Positions 15,682 through 25,132 are shown, counted from the first letter of the stretch. The stretch is DNA of 64,000 bases from Caldithrix abyssi DSM 13497 (GCF_001886815.1 NZ_CP018099.1:496001-560000), one strand, 5' to 3'. Numbers and translations are program-made. The notes: a model not told the origin generated them from the letters alone.

Positions 15682-17121
15682 TTATTCTCCCTGCCACATT
15701 TCCAGTTCACGATGTCTGAGCTGCACGTCGATGTCGTATTTTTTCTTTAAATATTCGGCAAGCTGGCTGGCACAGAACACAGAGCGATGTTGTCCGCCCG
15801 TACAGCCGAAAGCGACCATAATGTCCGTAAAATTGCGTTGCAGATAGTTGGGCACCATCAGGTCCAGCAAGCCCTGCACGTGTTGAAGAAATGTTTTTAC
15901 CTCCGGCGCTTTTTGCAGAAATTCAATAACCGGTCTGTCCAGTCCTGTCAGGTTTTTGTAGCGCGCTTCCCGGCCTGGGTTGGGCAGCATACGGCAATCG
16001 AACACAAAACCGCCGCCATGGCCTTTCTCGTCCACGGGAATGCCGCGTTTGTACGAAAAACTCTGGATGCGCACCGTCAGGCGCAGATGGGCATCGCCAA
16101 ACTGCCGCAAATAGCTGGAACGCACCAGTTGTTCCCACACAGCCGTCAGTTGTGGAATGTCGATGGGCAGGTCGGCGTTGTGAAGCAGCCATTCCAGGTT
16201 TTGGATGGCGTAAGGCACGCTTTTTAAAAAGTGCTCTTTACGCTCGTAAAAACCTCTAAATCCGTACGCGCCCAGGGCCTGCATGATGCGGATGTACACA
16301 TAGCCATAGTAGTATTGCAAAAATTTTTCGCGGTTTACGGGGACGTAATTTTCCAGCGCTTTCAGATATTCTTCTAATAATTGCTGCCGCACCTCGCTGG
16401 GAATATCGGCTTTGGCGTCAAACAACAAAGAGGCCAGATCGTACTGCAGGGCGCCCTTACGCCCGCCCTGGTAGTCGATAAAGTAAGGCTCGCCGTTGAC
16501 CAGCATAATATTGCGCGACTGAAAATCACGGTACAGAAAATAATCCCGATCGGTGGCCAGCAGAAAATCCATAAAGGTCTGGAAGTCGTTTTCCAGACTT
16601 TGTTCGTCAAACGGAATTTTAGCCAGTTTTAAGAAATAATATTTGAAATAATTCAGATCCCAGTGCATGGATTGGCGGTCGAAACTGGCGCGCGGATAAC
16701 ACACGCTGTAATCCAGTCCTTCATTGGCTTCCACCTGAAAGCGGGGCAAATAAGCCGCCACTTTTTTGTAAACGTCGATGATCTTTTGGGAAAAGCCCTC
16801 TTTTTGCCGCACCTCTGTTAAAAAAGAAAAAAGCGTGGTGTCGCCCAGGTCTTCTTCCAGGTAAATGTTCTTGTCCAGCTCCTGGAGATAGATCTCCGGC
16901 ACGTTCAACTTAAGTCGGCGAAAATGTTTGGTAAAGGTCACAAAGGCGATATTCTCTTTTAAATCGGGATTAAAAACGCCGATGGCCTGTTTGTCTTTGC
17001 CCTTGATGCGGTAATATTTGCGATCAGAGCCGTGCGCGGGCAACGGTTCAAAACTGGTGGCCTTTTCGCCGGCCCAGCGTTCGAATAGATTTAATAAATG
17101 TCCTTTAATTTCCTGATTCAC
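15682..17121 (-). CDS. AmgK-like sugar kinase fused to a RapZ C-terminal domain
   Basis: 479 residues with a GTG start (AAAGG about seven bases upstream). Residues about 15-330 are an aminoglycoside-phosphotransferase-type kinase: YLYRDFQSRNIML-like catalytic loop (seen as YFLYRDFQSRNIMLV) and FIDYQGGRKGALQYDLASLL as the metal-binding segment. AmgK enzymes phosphorylate MurNAc or GlcNAc at the anomeric position. Residues about 345-479 match the RapZ C-terminal domain, with SFSYKRGIP, GGFVFDCRMLPNPG, GCTGGQHRSV and RHRELE. In RapZ that domain senses glucosamine-6-phosphate. The fusion thus pairs an amino-sugar kinase with a possible amino-sugar sensor, next to a MurU-like gene. Confidence 0.85.
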   Translation of the reverse strand: MNQEIKGHLLNLFERWAGEKATSFEPLPAHGSDRKYYRIKGKDKQAIGVFNPDLKENIAFVTFTKHFRRLKLNVPEIYLQELDKNIYLEEDLGDTTLFSFLTEVRQKEGFSQKIIDVYKKVAAYLPRFQVEANEGLDYSVCYPRASFDRQSMHWDLNYFKYYFLKLAKIPFDEQSLENDFQTFMDFLLATDRDYFLYRDFQSRNIMLVNGEPYFIDYQGGRKGALQYDLASLLFDAKADIPSEVRQQLLEEYLKALENYVPVNREKFLQYYYGYVYIRIMQALGAYGFRGFYERKEHFLKSVPYAIQNLEWLLHNADLPIDIPQLTAVWEQLVRSSYLRQFGDAHLRLTVRIQSFSYKRGIPVDEKGHGGGFVFDCRMLPNPGREARYKNLTGLDRPVIEFLQKAPEVKTFLQHVQGLLDLMVPNYLQRNFTDIMVAFGCTGGQHRSVFCASQLAEYLKKKYDIDVQLRHRELEMWQGE

Positions 17122-17273
17122 GGTTTACCTTTCTGTTAGCCCTGTTTGCACTCATTCTGTCCCTAATTTAGCGCAGGCAAGCTAAGAGTTAAAATAAAAA
17201 AAAGCAAATTGTAAAAAATGTCAACTACCGTTTCGTGCATTTGAAGCGCTTTTTGATTAAATTGGGCTCTAAG

Positions 17274-19085
17274 ATGAAGAAAAGATCGGTATTTATGTTG
17301 CGCATTATTTTAATCTTTTTATTAATAATGAGCGTTCGTTTTTTGGGACAGGCCCGCGCGGACGACTGGCAAACATATTGTGAAAAATCTCAATTTAAAG
17401 CCACGCCCGATTACGCGCAAACCATGGCTTTTTGTGAAAAATTGGCCGATTTCTCTCCGTGGATTCAATTTATCTCTTTCGGAAAAAGCGCACAGGGGCG
17501 TGATTTGCCGCTGTTGATTGTGAACAAGGACGGCCGCTTCGATCCGCAAGCCATCAATCGAGAGCAGAAATTGGTGGTGCTGATTCAGGCGGGCATTCAT
17601 GCCGGAGAGATTGATGGCAAAGATGCAGGATTCATCTTTTTGCGCGATCTGGTTGTGCACAAAAAACATGCCTCACTGTTGGACCACGTGGTTTTATTGT
17701 TCATCCCCATTTTTAATGTGGACGGCCACGAACGCAGCGGCCCTTACAATCGTATTAATCAGAACGGTCCGCAGGAAATGGGCTGGCGGACGACCGCGGT
17801 TAACCTGAACCTGAATCGGGATCATCTTAAGGCCGATGCAGTCGAAATGCAGGCCTGGCTTAAACTATTCAACCGCTGGCTGCCCGATTTTTTTGTGGAT
17901 ATTCATGTTACCGATGGCGCCGATTATCAGTATGTTGTAACCTACAATATGGATACGCATGGCGTATTGGACAGCGGATTAAATCAATTTTTGAAATCGC
18001 GCTTCATCCCGGCGCTGGAACACGCCATGCAAGAAAATAATCTGCCAATTATTCAATACGTCATGTTTAAAAATCACCACGATCCTAAAAGCGGCATGCT
18101 CAACTGGGTGCCATCCCCTCGTTTTTCTAACGGCTACACGCTTTTGCACAATCGCCCCGGTCTTTTGATCGAAAACCACATGCTTAAAGATTACCGCACG
18201 CGCGTGAACGCCACTTACCATATGTTGGAGACGCTGTTCGATCTTATGAACGATTTTCAAGGCCCTCTCAGACGGTTAATCAAACAGGCCGATCGGGCTA
18301 CGTTAGATGCGGACTTTCTGGCGCGCCCCTTTCCGCTTACCTTTCGTCGAACCGGAGACAGTACGATGATTGATTTCCTTGGATTTGAATATCAAACGCT
18401 AAAAAGCGATGTGAGCGGCGGCCTCTGGTACCGATATGACAATGCGCGGCCAAAAACCTTCCGCATTCCGTTTTATGATTTTTTTGTGCCGGAGCGCGTG
18501 GTCAATCTGCCGCTGGCCTATCTGGTACCGGTGGAATGGAAAACAGTTATTGACCGTCTGGCGCTGCACGGCATTACTTATTTTGAGCTTTCGCAGGATA
18601 TGGAATTGAATCTGGAAACATATCGTTTTAAAGAAGTAAAGTTTGCTTCGTCGCCTTACGAGGGACGGCAAATGGTTCGATTTAAAAGCGAGCCGATGCG
18701 CTTTAAACGGATTTATTATAAAGGTTCGGTAATTGTTCCTGTAAAGCAGCGAACGGCGCGCGTAATCGCCCACATTTTTGAACCGGATGCGCCGGATTCG
18801 TTTGTTCGCTGGGGCTTTTTTAACGCCATTTTCGAAAAAAAAGAATACGCGGAGTCCTACGTTATGGAAGCGCTGGCCCGCAAGATGCTGGCAGAAGATG
18901 ACCAACTGCGCGCCCGGTTTCAGGAAAAAATGCAGGCCGATTCTGCTTTTGCCCGCAATCCGCGCGCCATTTTAAATTGGTTTTACCGCCATTCCCCTTA
19001 TTGGGATCGTTTTAAAGACATCTATCCTGTAGGAAAAATTACAGATGCACAGTTACTAAACCATCTTTTGAAAGGAGTTAATTAA
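17274..19085 (+). CDS. Secreted M14-family zinc carboxypeptidase
   Basis: About 603 residues from ATG 17274; an in-frame GTG at 17235 would only lengthen the signal peptide. Signal peptide: hydrophobic MLRIILIFLLIMSVRFLG. The M14 domain (about 40-330) shows the zinc ligands in IQAGIHAGEIDG (HxxE) and DIHVTDG (second His), with NLNLNRDHLKAD as the substrate-binding arginine segment. The C-terminal 250 residues have no recognised domain and there is no sorting tail. It is followed without a gap (TAATG) by a DUF1460 amidase-like gene, so the two are coupled. A role in peptide or cell-wall peptide hydrolysis is inferred. Confidence 0.85.
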   Translation: MKKRSVFMLRIILIFLLIMSVRFLGQARADDWQTYCEKSQFKATPDYAQTMAFCEKLADFSPWIQFISFGKSAQGRDLPLLIVNKDGRFDPQAINREQKLVVLIQAGIHAGEIDGKDAGFIFLRDLVVHKKHASLLDHVVLLFIPIFNVDGHERSGPYNRINQNGPQEMGWRTTAVNLNLNRDHLKADAVEMQAWLKLFNRWLPDFFVDIHVTDGADYQYVVTYNMDTHGVLDSGLNQFLKSRFIPALEHAMQENNLPIIQYVMFKNHHDPKSGMLNWVPSPRFSNGYTLLHNRPGLLIENHMLKDYRTRVNATYHMLETLFDLMNDFQGPLRRLIKQADRATLDADFLARPFPLTFRRTGDSTMIDFLGFEYQTLKSDVSGGLWYRYDNARPKTFRIPFYDFFVPERVVNLPLAYLVPVEWKTVIDRLALHGITYFELSQDMELNLETYRFKEVKFASSPYEGRQMVRFKSEPMRFKRIYYKGSVIVPVKQRTARVIAHIFEPDAPDSFVRWGFFNAIFEKKEYAESYVMEALARKMLAEDDQLRARFQEKMQADSAFARNPRAILNWFYRHSPYWDRFKDIYPVGKITDAQLLNHLLKGVN

Positions 19086-19993
19086 TGCGCCTGATTTTAA
19101 TCATCATTTCGGTTGCTTTTGTGTTTACAATAGCCAACGCTCAGTCCGTTTCTAAAAAATTTTACCAGATGAGCCACCAGGAAATCGACTCCGTTCTGCG
19201 GGAAATTAGTAAAAAGCCCCTGACCATTACCGAAAAGATGAATCTCTTTTCTGAATACTTTCTGGGGATGCCCTACAACCTGCATTGCGTGGGAGACGGC
19301 CCCTATGCCCTTTACGAAGCCTGGCCGCTGGTCAATTTTAAGGAAACCAATTGCATGTCCTATTGCGAACACGTGCTCGCGTTGTCCATTTCGGATTACT
19401 GGGATAATTTCTTTAACAATCTGCAGCAAATCCGCTACCGGGATGGGCTGATCGGTATGAAGACGCGTAACCACTACACCATGGCCGACTGGCTGCCGCA
19501 AAATAGCTGGCTGTTGCAGGATGTTACCCGCAAAGTGGGCGGAGCGCTCACGCGTAAGGTTACGCGAACGATTTCGCACCGCAAGTTTTTTGCCGGCAAA
19601 GGCATTAGCGATACGATTGACGTGTTACCGGATCGTAAATTAACCATTGATTACATCCCTTTGCAGGATTTAATCAAGGTTAAGGAGCGATTGAAAAACG
19701 GTGATATTTGCGCTTTAATTTTCAATAACAAGGATGATATTTTTTCGGCGCACATGGTGATGATTATGGATAACAACGGCCAGCAGGTTGTGCGCGAATC
19801 GACCACCAGAGGCATGAGCACCTTTGACACGGCGTATGATACCTGGGTTGAACAGCTCAACACAAAATACAAAGATCGGTACATCGGTCTGGCGGTCATG
19901 CGCGTGCGCGATGAGTTAAACACCCCGGGAAAAATCATTAAGCCCTGGGAAATTGCCGGTCTAAAAAACAAGTTGAGAAGGGGAGGCAAATAG
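19085..19993 (+). CDS. DUF1460 family (NlpC/P60-like amidase) secreted protein
   Basis: 302 residues. A signal peptide (MRLILIIISVAFVFTIANAQ) precedes a DUF1460 domain, recognised by YFLGMPYNLHCVGDGPYALY, the probable catalytic cysteine in FKETNCMSYCEHVLAL, RNHYTMADWLPQN, and a later histidine in SAHMVMIMD. DUF1460 members are N-acetylmuramoyl-L-alanine amidase-like papain-fold enzymes thought to trim cell-wall material in the periplasm. The start codon overlaps the stop of the M14 gene, and the next M14 gene begins two bases after its stop, making a three-gene unit of wall- or protein-degrading enzymes. Confidence 0.85.
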   Translation: MRLILIIISVAFVFTIANAQSVSKKFYQMSHQEIDSVLREISKKPLTITEKMNLFSEYFLGMPYNLHCVGDGPYALYEAWPLVNFKETNCMSYCEHVLALSISDYWDNFFNNLQQIRYRDGLIGMKTRNHYTMADWLPQNSWLLQDVTRKVGGALTRKVTRTISHRKFFAGKGISDTIDVLPDRKLTIDYIPLQDLIKVKERLKNGDICALIFNNKDDIFSAHMVMIMDNNGQQVVRESTTRGMSTFDTAYDTWVEQLNTKYKDRYIGLAVMRVRDELNTPGKIIKPWEIAGLKNKLRRGGK

Positions 19994-19994
19994 A

Positions 19995-22430
19995 TTGTTT
20001 CGTTTCGCTATTTTGTTAATCAGCTTTTGGCTTTTAGCCGGGCTGGTTTACGCAGATTTTCCCGCGCAATCTGCGCGCACTTATTCCGAAGTCGAAGTGT
20101 TTTTGGATAAAACATCTTCATTCGAAACGCTGGCTGCCGCAGGACTCATTTTCGATCATATTAAAATTCTGGAAAAGTCGGCGGAAGGTTTGCGCTTTAA
20201 GACGGTTGTCAATAGTTCGGAAATGGAAATTTTAAAACAATCCGGTTTGAGTTTTAAAGTGCTCATTGCGGATGTGGTTCAGGACTTTTTGGCGCGGCAA
20301 AAGCAGATCAACGCCGCGAGCCTGGTGCGCGAGGATTTGCCGGCCGGTTTCGAATACGGCAGCATTGGCGGCTATTACACTTTTGACGAAGTCGTAAACG
20401 AACTGGATTCCATGCGCCTGAATTATCCGCATCTGATAACGGCTAAACAATCGATCGGTAAGTCCATAGAAAACCGGGATCTGTGGATGGTGAAAATCTC
20501 GGACAATCCGGATGTGGATGAAGAGGAGCCGGAGGTGTTTTTTACGGCGCTGCATCACGCTCGTGAGCCGGGCGGCTTAATGACGTTGATGTATTTTATG
20601 GATTATATTCTGGAACAATACGGCGTGGATGCGCAGGTCACCTATTTAATCGATCACCGCGAAATTTACTTTGTGCCGGTGGTCAATCCTGATGGGTATG
20701 TTTACAACGAGCAAACCAATCCGGATGGCGGCGGCCAGTGGCGCAAAAATCGCCGTCCGGTTCAGAGCTGGTACGGGATTGATTTGAATCGCAACTACGG
20801 TTACCAGTGGGGCTACGACGATGCCGGTTCCAGTCCCTATCCTTTTAGCGATACCTACCGCGGAAGCGCGCCGTTTTCCGAGCCGGAAACTCAGGCCATC
20901 CGCGATTTTATTAACAGTCGTAATATCAAATGTGTGTTGAATTATCACACCTACTCCAATGTGCTGATCTACCCCTGGTCGTATATTGCCGCCTTAACGC
21001 CAGATTCGATTACTTACATGGAATACGGCGATCTGTTGACGTCTCAAAACCGTTATGGCTTTGGCAACTGCAATCAAACGATTAATTACAACGCCAATGG
21101 CGACGCAGACGACTGGATGTACGGCGAGCAGTCGGAAAAGGCGAAAATTTTCGCCTTAACCCCGGAGGTCGGCGACGATAGCGACGGCTTCTGGCCGGAT
21201 CAGAGCCGCATTGTTCCCCTTTGCGAAGAAAATCTAAAATCGAACCTCAACCTTACCTGGCTGGCCGGGGCGTACCCCCGGGCCCGTTCGTTTCAGATCA
21301 TTTTTGACGACAATGGCAATGGATTTGCGGAGCCGGGAGAACAGATAAAAATCGTTTGCCAGAGTAAGAATATCGGCCTGAGCAACGGGCAAAATATTTC
21401 CGTGGCAATCGGCAGCGATCTTGCAGAGATTCAGCCCGTCAATAGCGCATCAGGCATTGTGCATGCCAGCTTTCCGGCGCATAGCACGGTTAACGATACC
21501 TTTTTGTTGGGCATTGATGAAAATCTGGCTGAGGGCAGCAAGGCCGTGTTGACGCTAAATTACACGATGGATGGCTACACTTTGATTGATACGCTCGGTT
21601 ATCTGGTGGTGGGTACGCCGCTGGTGGTTTTTATGGACAATGCCGAAAACGGTCTGGAAAACTGGCACACCGGCGAAGAATGGGGGCTGGAAAACGACGC
21701 TCTGAATAGCGGGAACACAGTTTTTAGCGACAGCCCCGATAAACTGTATGAAAATAACGCCAATAACCGTTTAACGCTCAAAGATGCCCTGCAACTGCCG
21801 ACAGCGGATCGTATTTATTTAAGCTATTTAACGCGCTGGAATGTGGAAAGGGGGTTTGATTTTGCCACGGTGCAGATTTCCACGGATTCTGTAAACTGGG
21901 AAACGTTGCAAACTTCCAGCATGCAACCGGCTTCTGGCAAAGGGCAGCAGGCTTCGGGCGATTTTGGCTACGACGGTTTTACCAGCTTCTGGAAGTGGGA
22001 ATGGATTGACATCACCGATTATCAGACGGCTGACAGGCTGTTTTTGCGTTTTCGATTACAAAGCGATGGCGGCGAGGCTAAAGACGGCTGGCGTCTGGAC
22101 AATATTCAGGTGCTGGCTTACAATACGCTGCCTTCTTCCGTTGCAGATCAGGGAGGTTTAACGGCAAAAACGGCTTATCTGTCGCCGGCTTTTCCCAATC
22201 CATTTAACGCCGTTACCACTTTGCGTTATTATTTGCCGCGTGGCGCTTTTGTGCAACTAAATGTTTTCGATGTTAAAGGACAAAAAATTGCCGTGCTGGT
22301 TAACAAAGTGCAAAAAGCCGGTCGGCACACGCTACGCTTTGATGCCAGCGGATTGGCCAGCGGTTTGTATTTTATTCAGTTAAAAACGGAAAACCAGAAT
22401 CAGATAAGAAAGGCGCTTCTTTTAAAATAG
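19995..22430 (+). CDS. Secreted M14 carboxypeptidase T-like protein with sorting domain
   Basis: 811 residues with a TTG start; GGGAGG lies eight bases before it, inside the end of the upstream gene. A signal peptide is followed by a propeptide-like region (to about 115) and an M14 catalytic domain (about 120-425): zinc ligands in TALHHAREPGG (HxxE) and NYHTYSN (His), the substrate site GIDLNRNYGYQW, and the catalytic glutamate in LTPEVGDDSDGF. A CARDB/jelly-roll-like region (about 430-720) precedes the C-terminal sorting domain (FPNPFNAVTTLRYYLPRG, VFDVKGQKI, ASGLYFIQLK). This is an exported peptidase; the order of domains is typical of carboxypeptidase T homologues of FCB bacteria. Confidence 0.9.
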   Translation: MFRFAILLISFWLLAGLVYADFPAQSARTYSEVEVFLDKTSSFETLAAAGLIFDHIKILEKSAEGLRFKTVVNSSEMEILKQSGLSFKVLIADVVQDFLARQKQINAASLVREDLPAGFEYGSIGGYYTFDEVVNELDSMRLNYPHLITAKQSIGKSIENRDLWMVKISDNPDVDEEEPEVFFTALHHAREPGGLMTLMYFMDYILEQYGVDAQVTYLIDHREIYFVPVVNPDGYVYNEQTNPDGGGQWRKNRRPVQSWYGIDLNRNYGYQWGYDDAGSSPYPFSDTYRGSAPFSEPETQAIRDFINSRNIKCVLNYHTYSNVLIYPWSYIAALTPDSITYMEYGDLLTSQNRYGFGNCNQTINYNANGDADDWMYGEQSEKAKIFALTPEVGDDSDGFWPDQSRIVPLCEENLKSNLNLTWLAGAYPRARSFQIIFDDNGNGFAEPGEQIKIVCQSKNIGLSNGQNISVAIGSDLAEIQPVNSASGIVHASFPAHSTVNDTFLLGIDENLAEGSKAVLTLNYTMDGYTLIDTLGYLVVGTPLVVFMDNAENGLENWHTGEEWGLENDALNSGNTVFSDSPDKLYENNANNRLTLKDALQLPTADRIYLSYLTRWNVERGFDFATVQISTDSVNWETLQTSSMQPASGKGQQASGDFGYDGFTSFWKWEWIDITDYQTADRLFLRFRLQSDGGEAKDGWRLDNIQVLAYNTLPSSVADQGGLTAKTAYLSPAFPNPFNAVTTLRYYLPRGAFVQLNVFDVKGQKIAVLVNKVQKAGRHTLRFDASGLASGLYFIQLKTENQNQIRKALLLK

Positions 22431-22593
22431 AGTGCGGCGGGAAAGAATGAGGGGTTTTTTTAAAATCCCGCAGGGATGAAATGATTATAGGGGCTGTCCC
22501 AAAAGTCAAAGAAAATGTATTTTTATAAAGTTTTTCTTTCCCTCACCCCCTTTAATTCCCCCTCTCCCGAAAATCGCTGGACCTGGCACACAC

Positions 22594-22622
22594 TTGACAC
22601 AGGGGGAATAATTTGTTAAATT
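22594..22622 (+). promoter_or_regulatory. Promoter of the Tn5-like transposase gene (probably leaderless)
   Basis: TTGACA (22594-22599), 17 bases, TAAATT (22617-22622). The ATG at 22629 lies six bases after the -10 box, where transcription should start, so the mRNA is expected to begin at or next to the start codon. No Shine-Dalgarno sequence is present at a usable distance. Confidence 0.65.
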
Positions 22623-22628
22623 TTCTAC

Positions 22629-24887
22629 ATGCAAATATATGGGAAAATTTTTAGCGAACCAATACTTAAGAGTATTAATGCGATCATTGCCCGGCAGCCG
22701 CAGATATCTCGCAGGAAATTATCGCGAGAGGTATGCGAACTGATGGACTGGAAATCTCCCAATGGTAAACTGCAGGAGATGAGCTGCCGTAAAGCCTTGC
22801 TAGAGCTGGATCGACGAGGTTTAATAAAATTACCAGAAAGAAAAAAAAGCTATGCTTTTGAAAAAAAGAAAAAGCGTAAGCTTGATGTTCCAATCGCCTC
22901 CATTGAAGGCCATTTATCGGTTTTGGGCGAAATTGTAATCGAGCCGATCAAAAGCCGCTACAGCAAGGATTCGCGCGCATGGTTTCAGTTAATAGAGAAT
23001 TTCCATTACCTTAAAAGCGCAAAACTTTGTGGCGCTCAGATTCGCTATATTGTAAAAAGCGAGAAGTATGGCTATATTGGCGCTTTAGGCTTTAGTTCAG
23101 CGACTTATAAGTTACGAGCCAGGGATGCCTATATTGGCTGGAGCGAAAAGGCGCGAAGGGAGAATATCCAGTATGTGATCAGTAATGATCGTTTTTTGAT
23201 CGTACCTACGGTTAAGGTCAAGAATCTGGCTTCATTTCTGTTGAGTAAAGCCTTGCAGCGTATTGGAACCGATTGGGAGAGTCGTTATGGTTATCGCCCG
23301 GTTTTGGTAGAAAGTTATGTGGATTCTAGTGTTTTCAAAGGCATCGGTTACCTGGCTTCCAACTGGCTTTATGTAGGAAATACCAGCGGTCGTCGTGACG
23401 GTATCGCCAAAAAGGTATTTCTTTATCCATTGCAAAGGAACTGGCGAAAGATTTTATGTCAGGAGAGTGCGGACGGTTTAGGCCATGGACGATTAATCAA
23501 AGACTCATCGAATTGGGCGGAGCGGGAATTTGGCAGCATTCGCTTATATGACAATCGTCTCAAACAGCGTTTGTACGCCATTGCGGATGATTTTTACAAC
23601 AAGCCGCAGGCCAACATACCGGAGGCCTGTGGTGGTAAGGCGCGCACGATGGGCGCCTATCGATTTTTTCAAAACGAGAAGGTAACCATGGATATTATTT
23701 TAGATGCACATACCGAGGCGACGATAGATCGCATAAAAGAACACAAGGTGGTTTTAGCGCCTCAGGACACGACCATTTTAGACTACAGCACGCATCCCAT
23801 GACCAAAGACTTGGGGCCGACAAGCCATTTAGATCACCAGAGCATTGGCTTGATTTTACATGATACATTGGCCTTTAGTGAGGATGGCACGCCGTTAGGC
23901 GTATTGGATGCCCAGGTATGGGCTCGTGATCCGAAGGATCGAGGCAAGACGCGTCGTCGTAAGGAATTACCCATTGAGCAAAAAGAGAGTATGAAATGGT
24001 TACGTAGTTATCGCCGGGTCAACGAGATAGCTAAGTTATGTCCGGAGACGCTTATCGTAAGCATTGGCGATCGCGAGGCGGATATCTACGAATTATTTCA
24101 TGAAGCTCAAAGGAAAGATAGCAAGGCTGGTCTTTTGGTACGCGTGGGCAAGCGCCGCAATCGCAAAGTGGCCGGAATCGATCTGTGGGATTACATGTCC
24201 AGTCAAGAAGAGCGCGGTCAATTTCAAATTCATGTACCTCGAAGGGGCAATATCAGGGCGCGTGAAGCCCAGATGTCTTTGCGTTATTCGTCGATAGATT
24301 TAGAGCCTCCGAAACGATTTTCGTCCTCTGATCCAATAAAGGTCTGGGCTGTTTATATCCGAGAGATTAATCCACCACCTGATATTAAGAGCCCAATAGA
24401 GTGGATGTTATTGACCACGGTCTCGGTAGATAATTTTTCTGAAGCTTATCAAAGAGTGCAGTGGTACACGCGTCGTTGGGGTATAGAGATATATCATCGA
24501 ACCTTAAAGAGCGGCTGTCGCATAAAGGATCGCCAATTAGGTAGTGCGGATCGTTTAGAGACGGCCTTAGCCGTCGATATGGTAGTAGCCTGGCGCATTT
24601 ATCATATGACCATGTTGGGTCGTGAAGTACCGGATTCGCCGGCGAGCGTATTTTTCAAAGAAGAGGAATGGAAAGCGTTGTATTGCTATGTGCATAAGAC
24701 GCCCATAGCGCCGGAGGAGCCGATGAGTTTACGAGAAGCCATCCGTATGGTAGGTCAGATCGGAGGCCATTTAGGCAGAAAGAGTGATGGCGAGCCTGGC
24801 ACAGTAACGCTCTGGCGAGGGATACAGCGATTAGATACGGCAACCGAGATGTATATTATTTTTACTTCAAGCCGAGACGGCCCATAA
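22629..24887 (+). CDS. Tn5-type (IS4 family) transposase with N-terminal DUF4338 domain
   Basis: 752 residues, far longer than the about 480 of Tn5 transposase. Residues about 1-85 resemble a small helical N-terminus. Residues about 93-275 match DUF4338 (the DruA-type domain): FHYLKSAKLCGAQIRYIV, ARDAYIGWSEKARRENIQYV, SNDRFLIVPTVKVKNLASF and RYGYRPVLVESYVD. From about 296 a Tn5 DNA-binding domain begins (WAEREFGSIRLYDNRLKQRL). The RNase H-like core has D in APQDTTILDY (about 379), D in IGDREADIYE (about 479) and E in RRWGIEIYHRTLKSG (about 620). All three catalytic acids are kept, so it looks active. A leaderless mRNA is likely. Confidence 0.9.
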   Translation: MQIYGKIFSEPILKSINAIIARQPQISRRKLSREVCELMDWKSPNGKLQEMSCRKALLELDRRGLIKLPERKKSYAFEKKKKRKLDVPIASIEGHLSVLGEIVIEPIKSRYSKDSRAWFQLIENFHYLKSAKLCGAQIRYIVKSEKYGYIGALGFSSATYKLRARDAYIGWSEKARRENIQYVISNDRFLIVPTVKVKNLASFLLSKALQRIGTDWESRYGYRPVLVESYVDSSVFKGIGYLASNWLYVGNTSGRRDGIAKKVFLYPLQRNWRKILCQESADGLGHGRLIKDSSNWAEREFGSIRLYDNRLKQRLYAIADDFYNKPQANIPEACGGKARTMGAYRFFQNEKVTMDIILDAHTEATIDRIKEHKVVLAPQDTTILDYSTHPMTKDLGPTSHLDHQSIGLILHDTLAFSEDGTPLGVLDAQVWARDPKDRGKTRRRKELPIEQKESMKWLRSYRRVNEIAKLCPETLIVSIGDREADIYELFHEAQRKDSKAGLLVRVGKRRNRKVAGIDLWDYMSSQEERGQFQIHVPRRGNIRAREAQMSLRYSSIDLEPPKRFSSSDPIKVWAVYIREINPPPDIKSPIEWMLLTTVSVDNFSEAYQRVQWYTRRWGIEIYHRTLKSGCRIKDRQLGSADRLETALAVDMVVAWRIYHMTMLGREVPDSPASVFFKEEEWKALYCYVHKTPIAPEEPMSLREAIRMVGQIGGHLGRKSDGEPGTVTLWRGIQRLDTATEMYIIFTSSRDGP

Positions 24888-25098
24888 CCCACGGTGCTAT
24901 GTGTGGGTAAAGGTCAGCGAAAATCGGGAGAGGGGGAAAGGGGGTGAGGGCTACTGTAAGCTTTTACCTATCCCATCTTGAACAAAATTTAAGCCCAAAT
25001 CACCAAATTTCCACCTTCGGTTTTTGTAAGTTATTGGTTTTTTTGGATCGAGTTTTCGAGATGTCGTTGTAGTGCCCCATACTATATTGGTTTCCCCC

Positions 25099-25127
25099 TT
25101 GACTTAATTGACTGATATGATTATATT
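25099..25127 (+). promoter_or_regulatory. Promoter of the IS1634-type transposase gene (probably leaderless)
   Basis: TTGACT (25099-25104), 17 bases, TATATT (25122-25127). The ATG at 25133 is five bases after the -10 box and no Shine-Dalgarno sequence precedes it, so the transcript probably starts at the initiation codon, as for the neighbouring transposase. Confidence 0.65.
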
Positions 25128-25132
25128 TGAAC

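Larger units (their letters stand above)
22577..24917 (+). mobile_element. IS4/IS50-type insertion sequence with a DUF4338-fused transposase
   Basis: 2341 bp. It is flanked by a perfect 9 bp direct repeat CGAAAATCG (22568-22576 and 24918-24926), the target duplication size of Tn5-type elements. The left end starts CTGGACCTGGCACACACTTG. The right end read inward starts CTGACCTTTACCCACACAT, close in pattern to Tn5 ends. The inverted repeats are imperfect. One gene fills the element. Confidence 0.9.
22490..24971. repeat. Type B repeat interrupted by an insertion sequence
   Basis: The left part (22490-22576) starts with GGGGCTGTCCCAAAAGTCAA and runs into CCCTCTCCCGAAAATCG; the right part (24918-24971) resumes at CGAAAATCGGGAGAGGGGG and continues through GGGTGAGGGCTACTGTAAG. 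Together they rebuild the element seen in inverse orientation at 3043-3170. The insertion sequence sits exactly in the centre of its palindrome. Confidence 0.85.

Noticed and set aside
22629-24887. A Druantia-type defence system
   Set aside because: Only the DUF4338 domain is shared. The protein is a full transposase inside an insertion sequence and no DruB-E-like genes are present.
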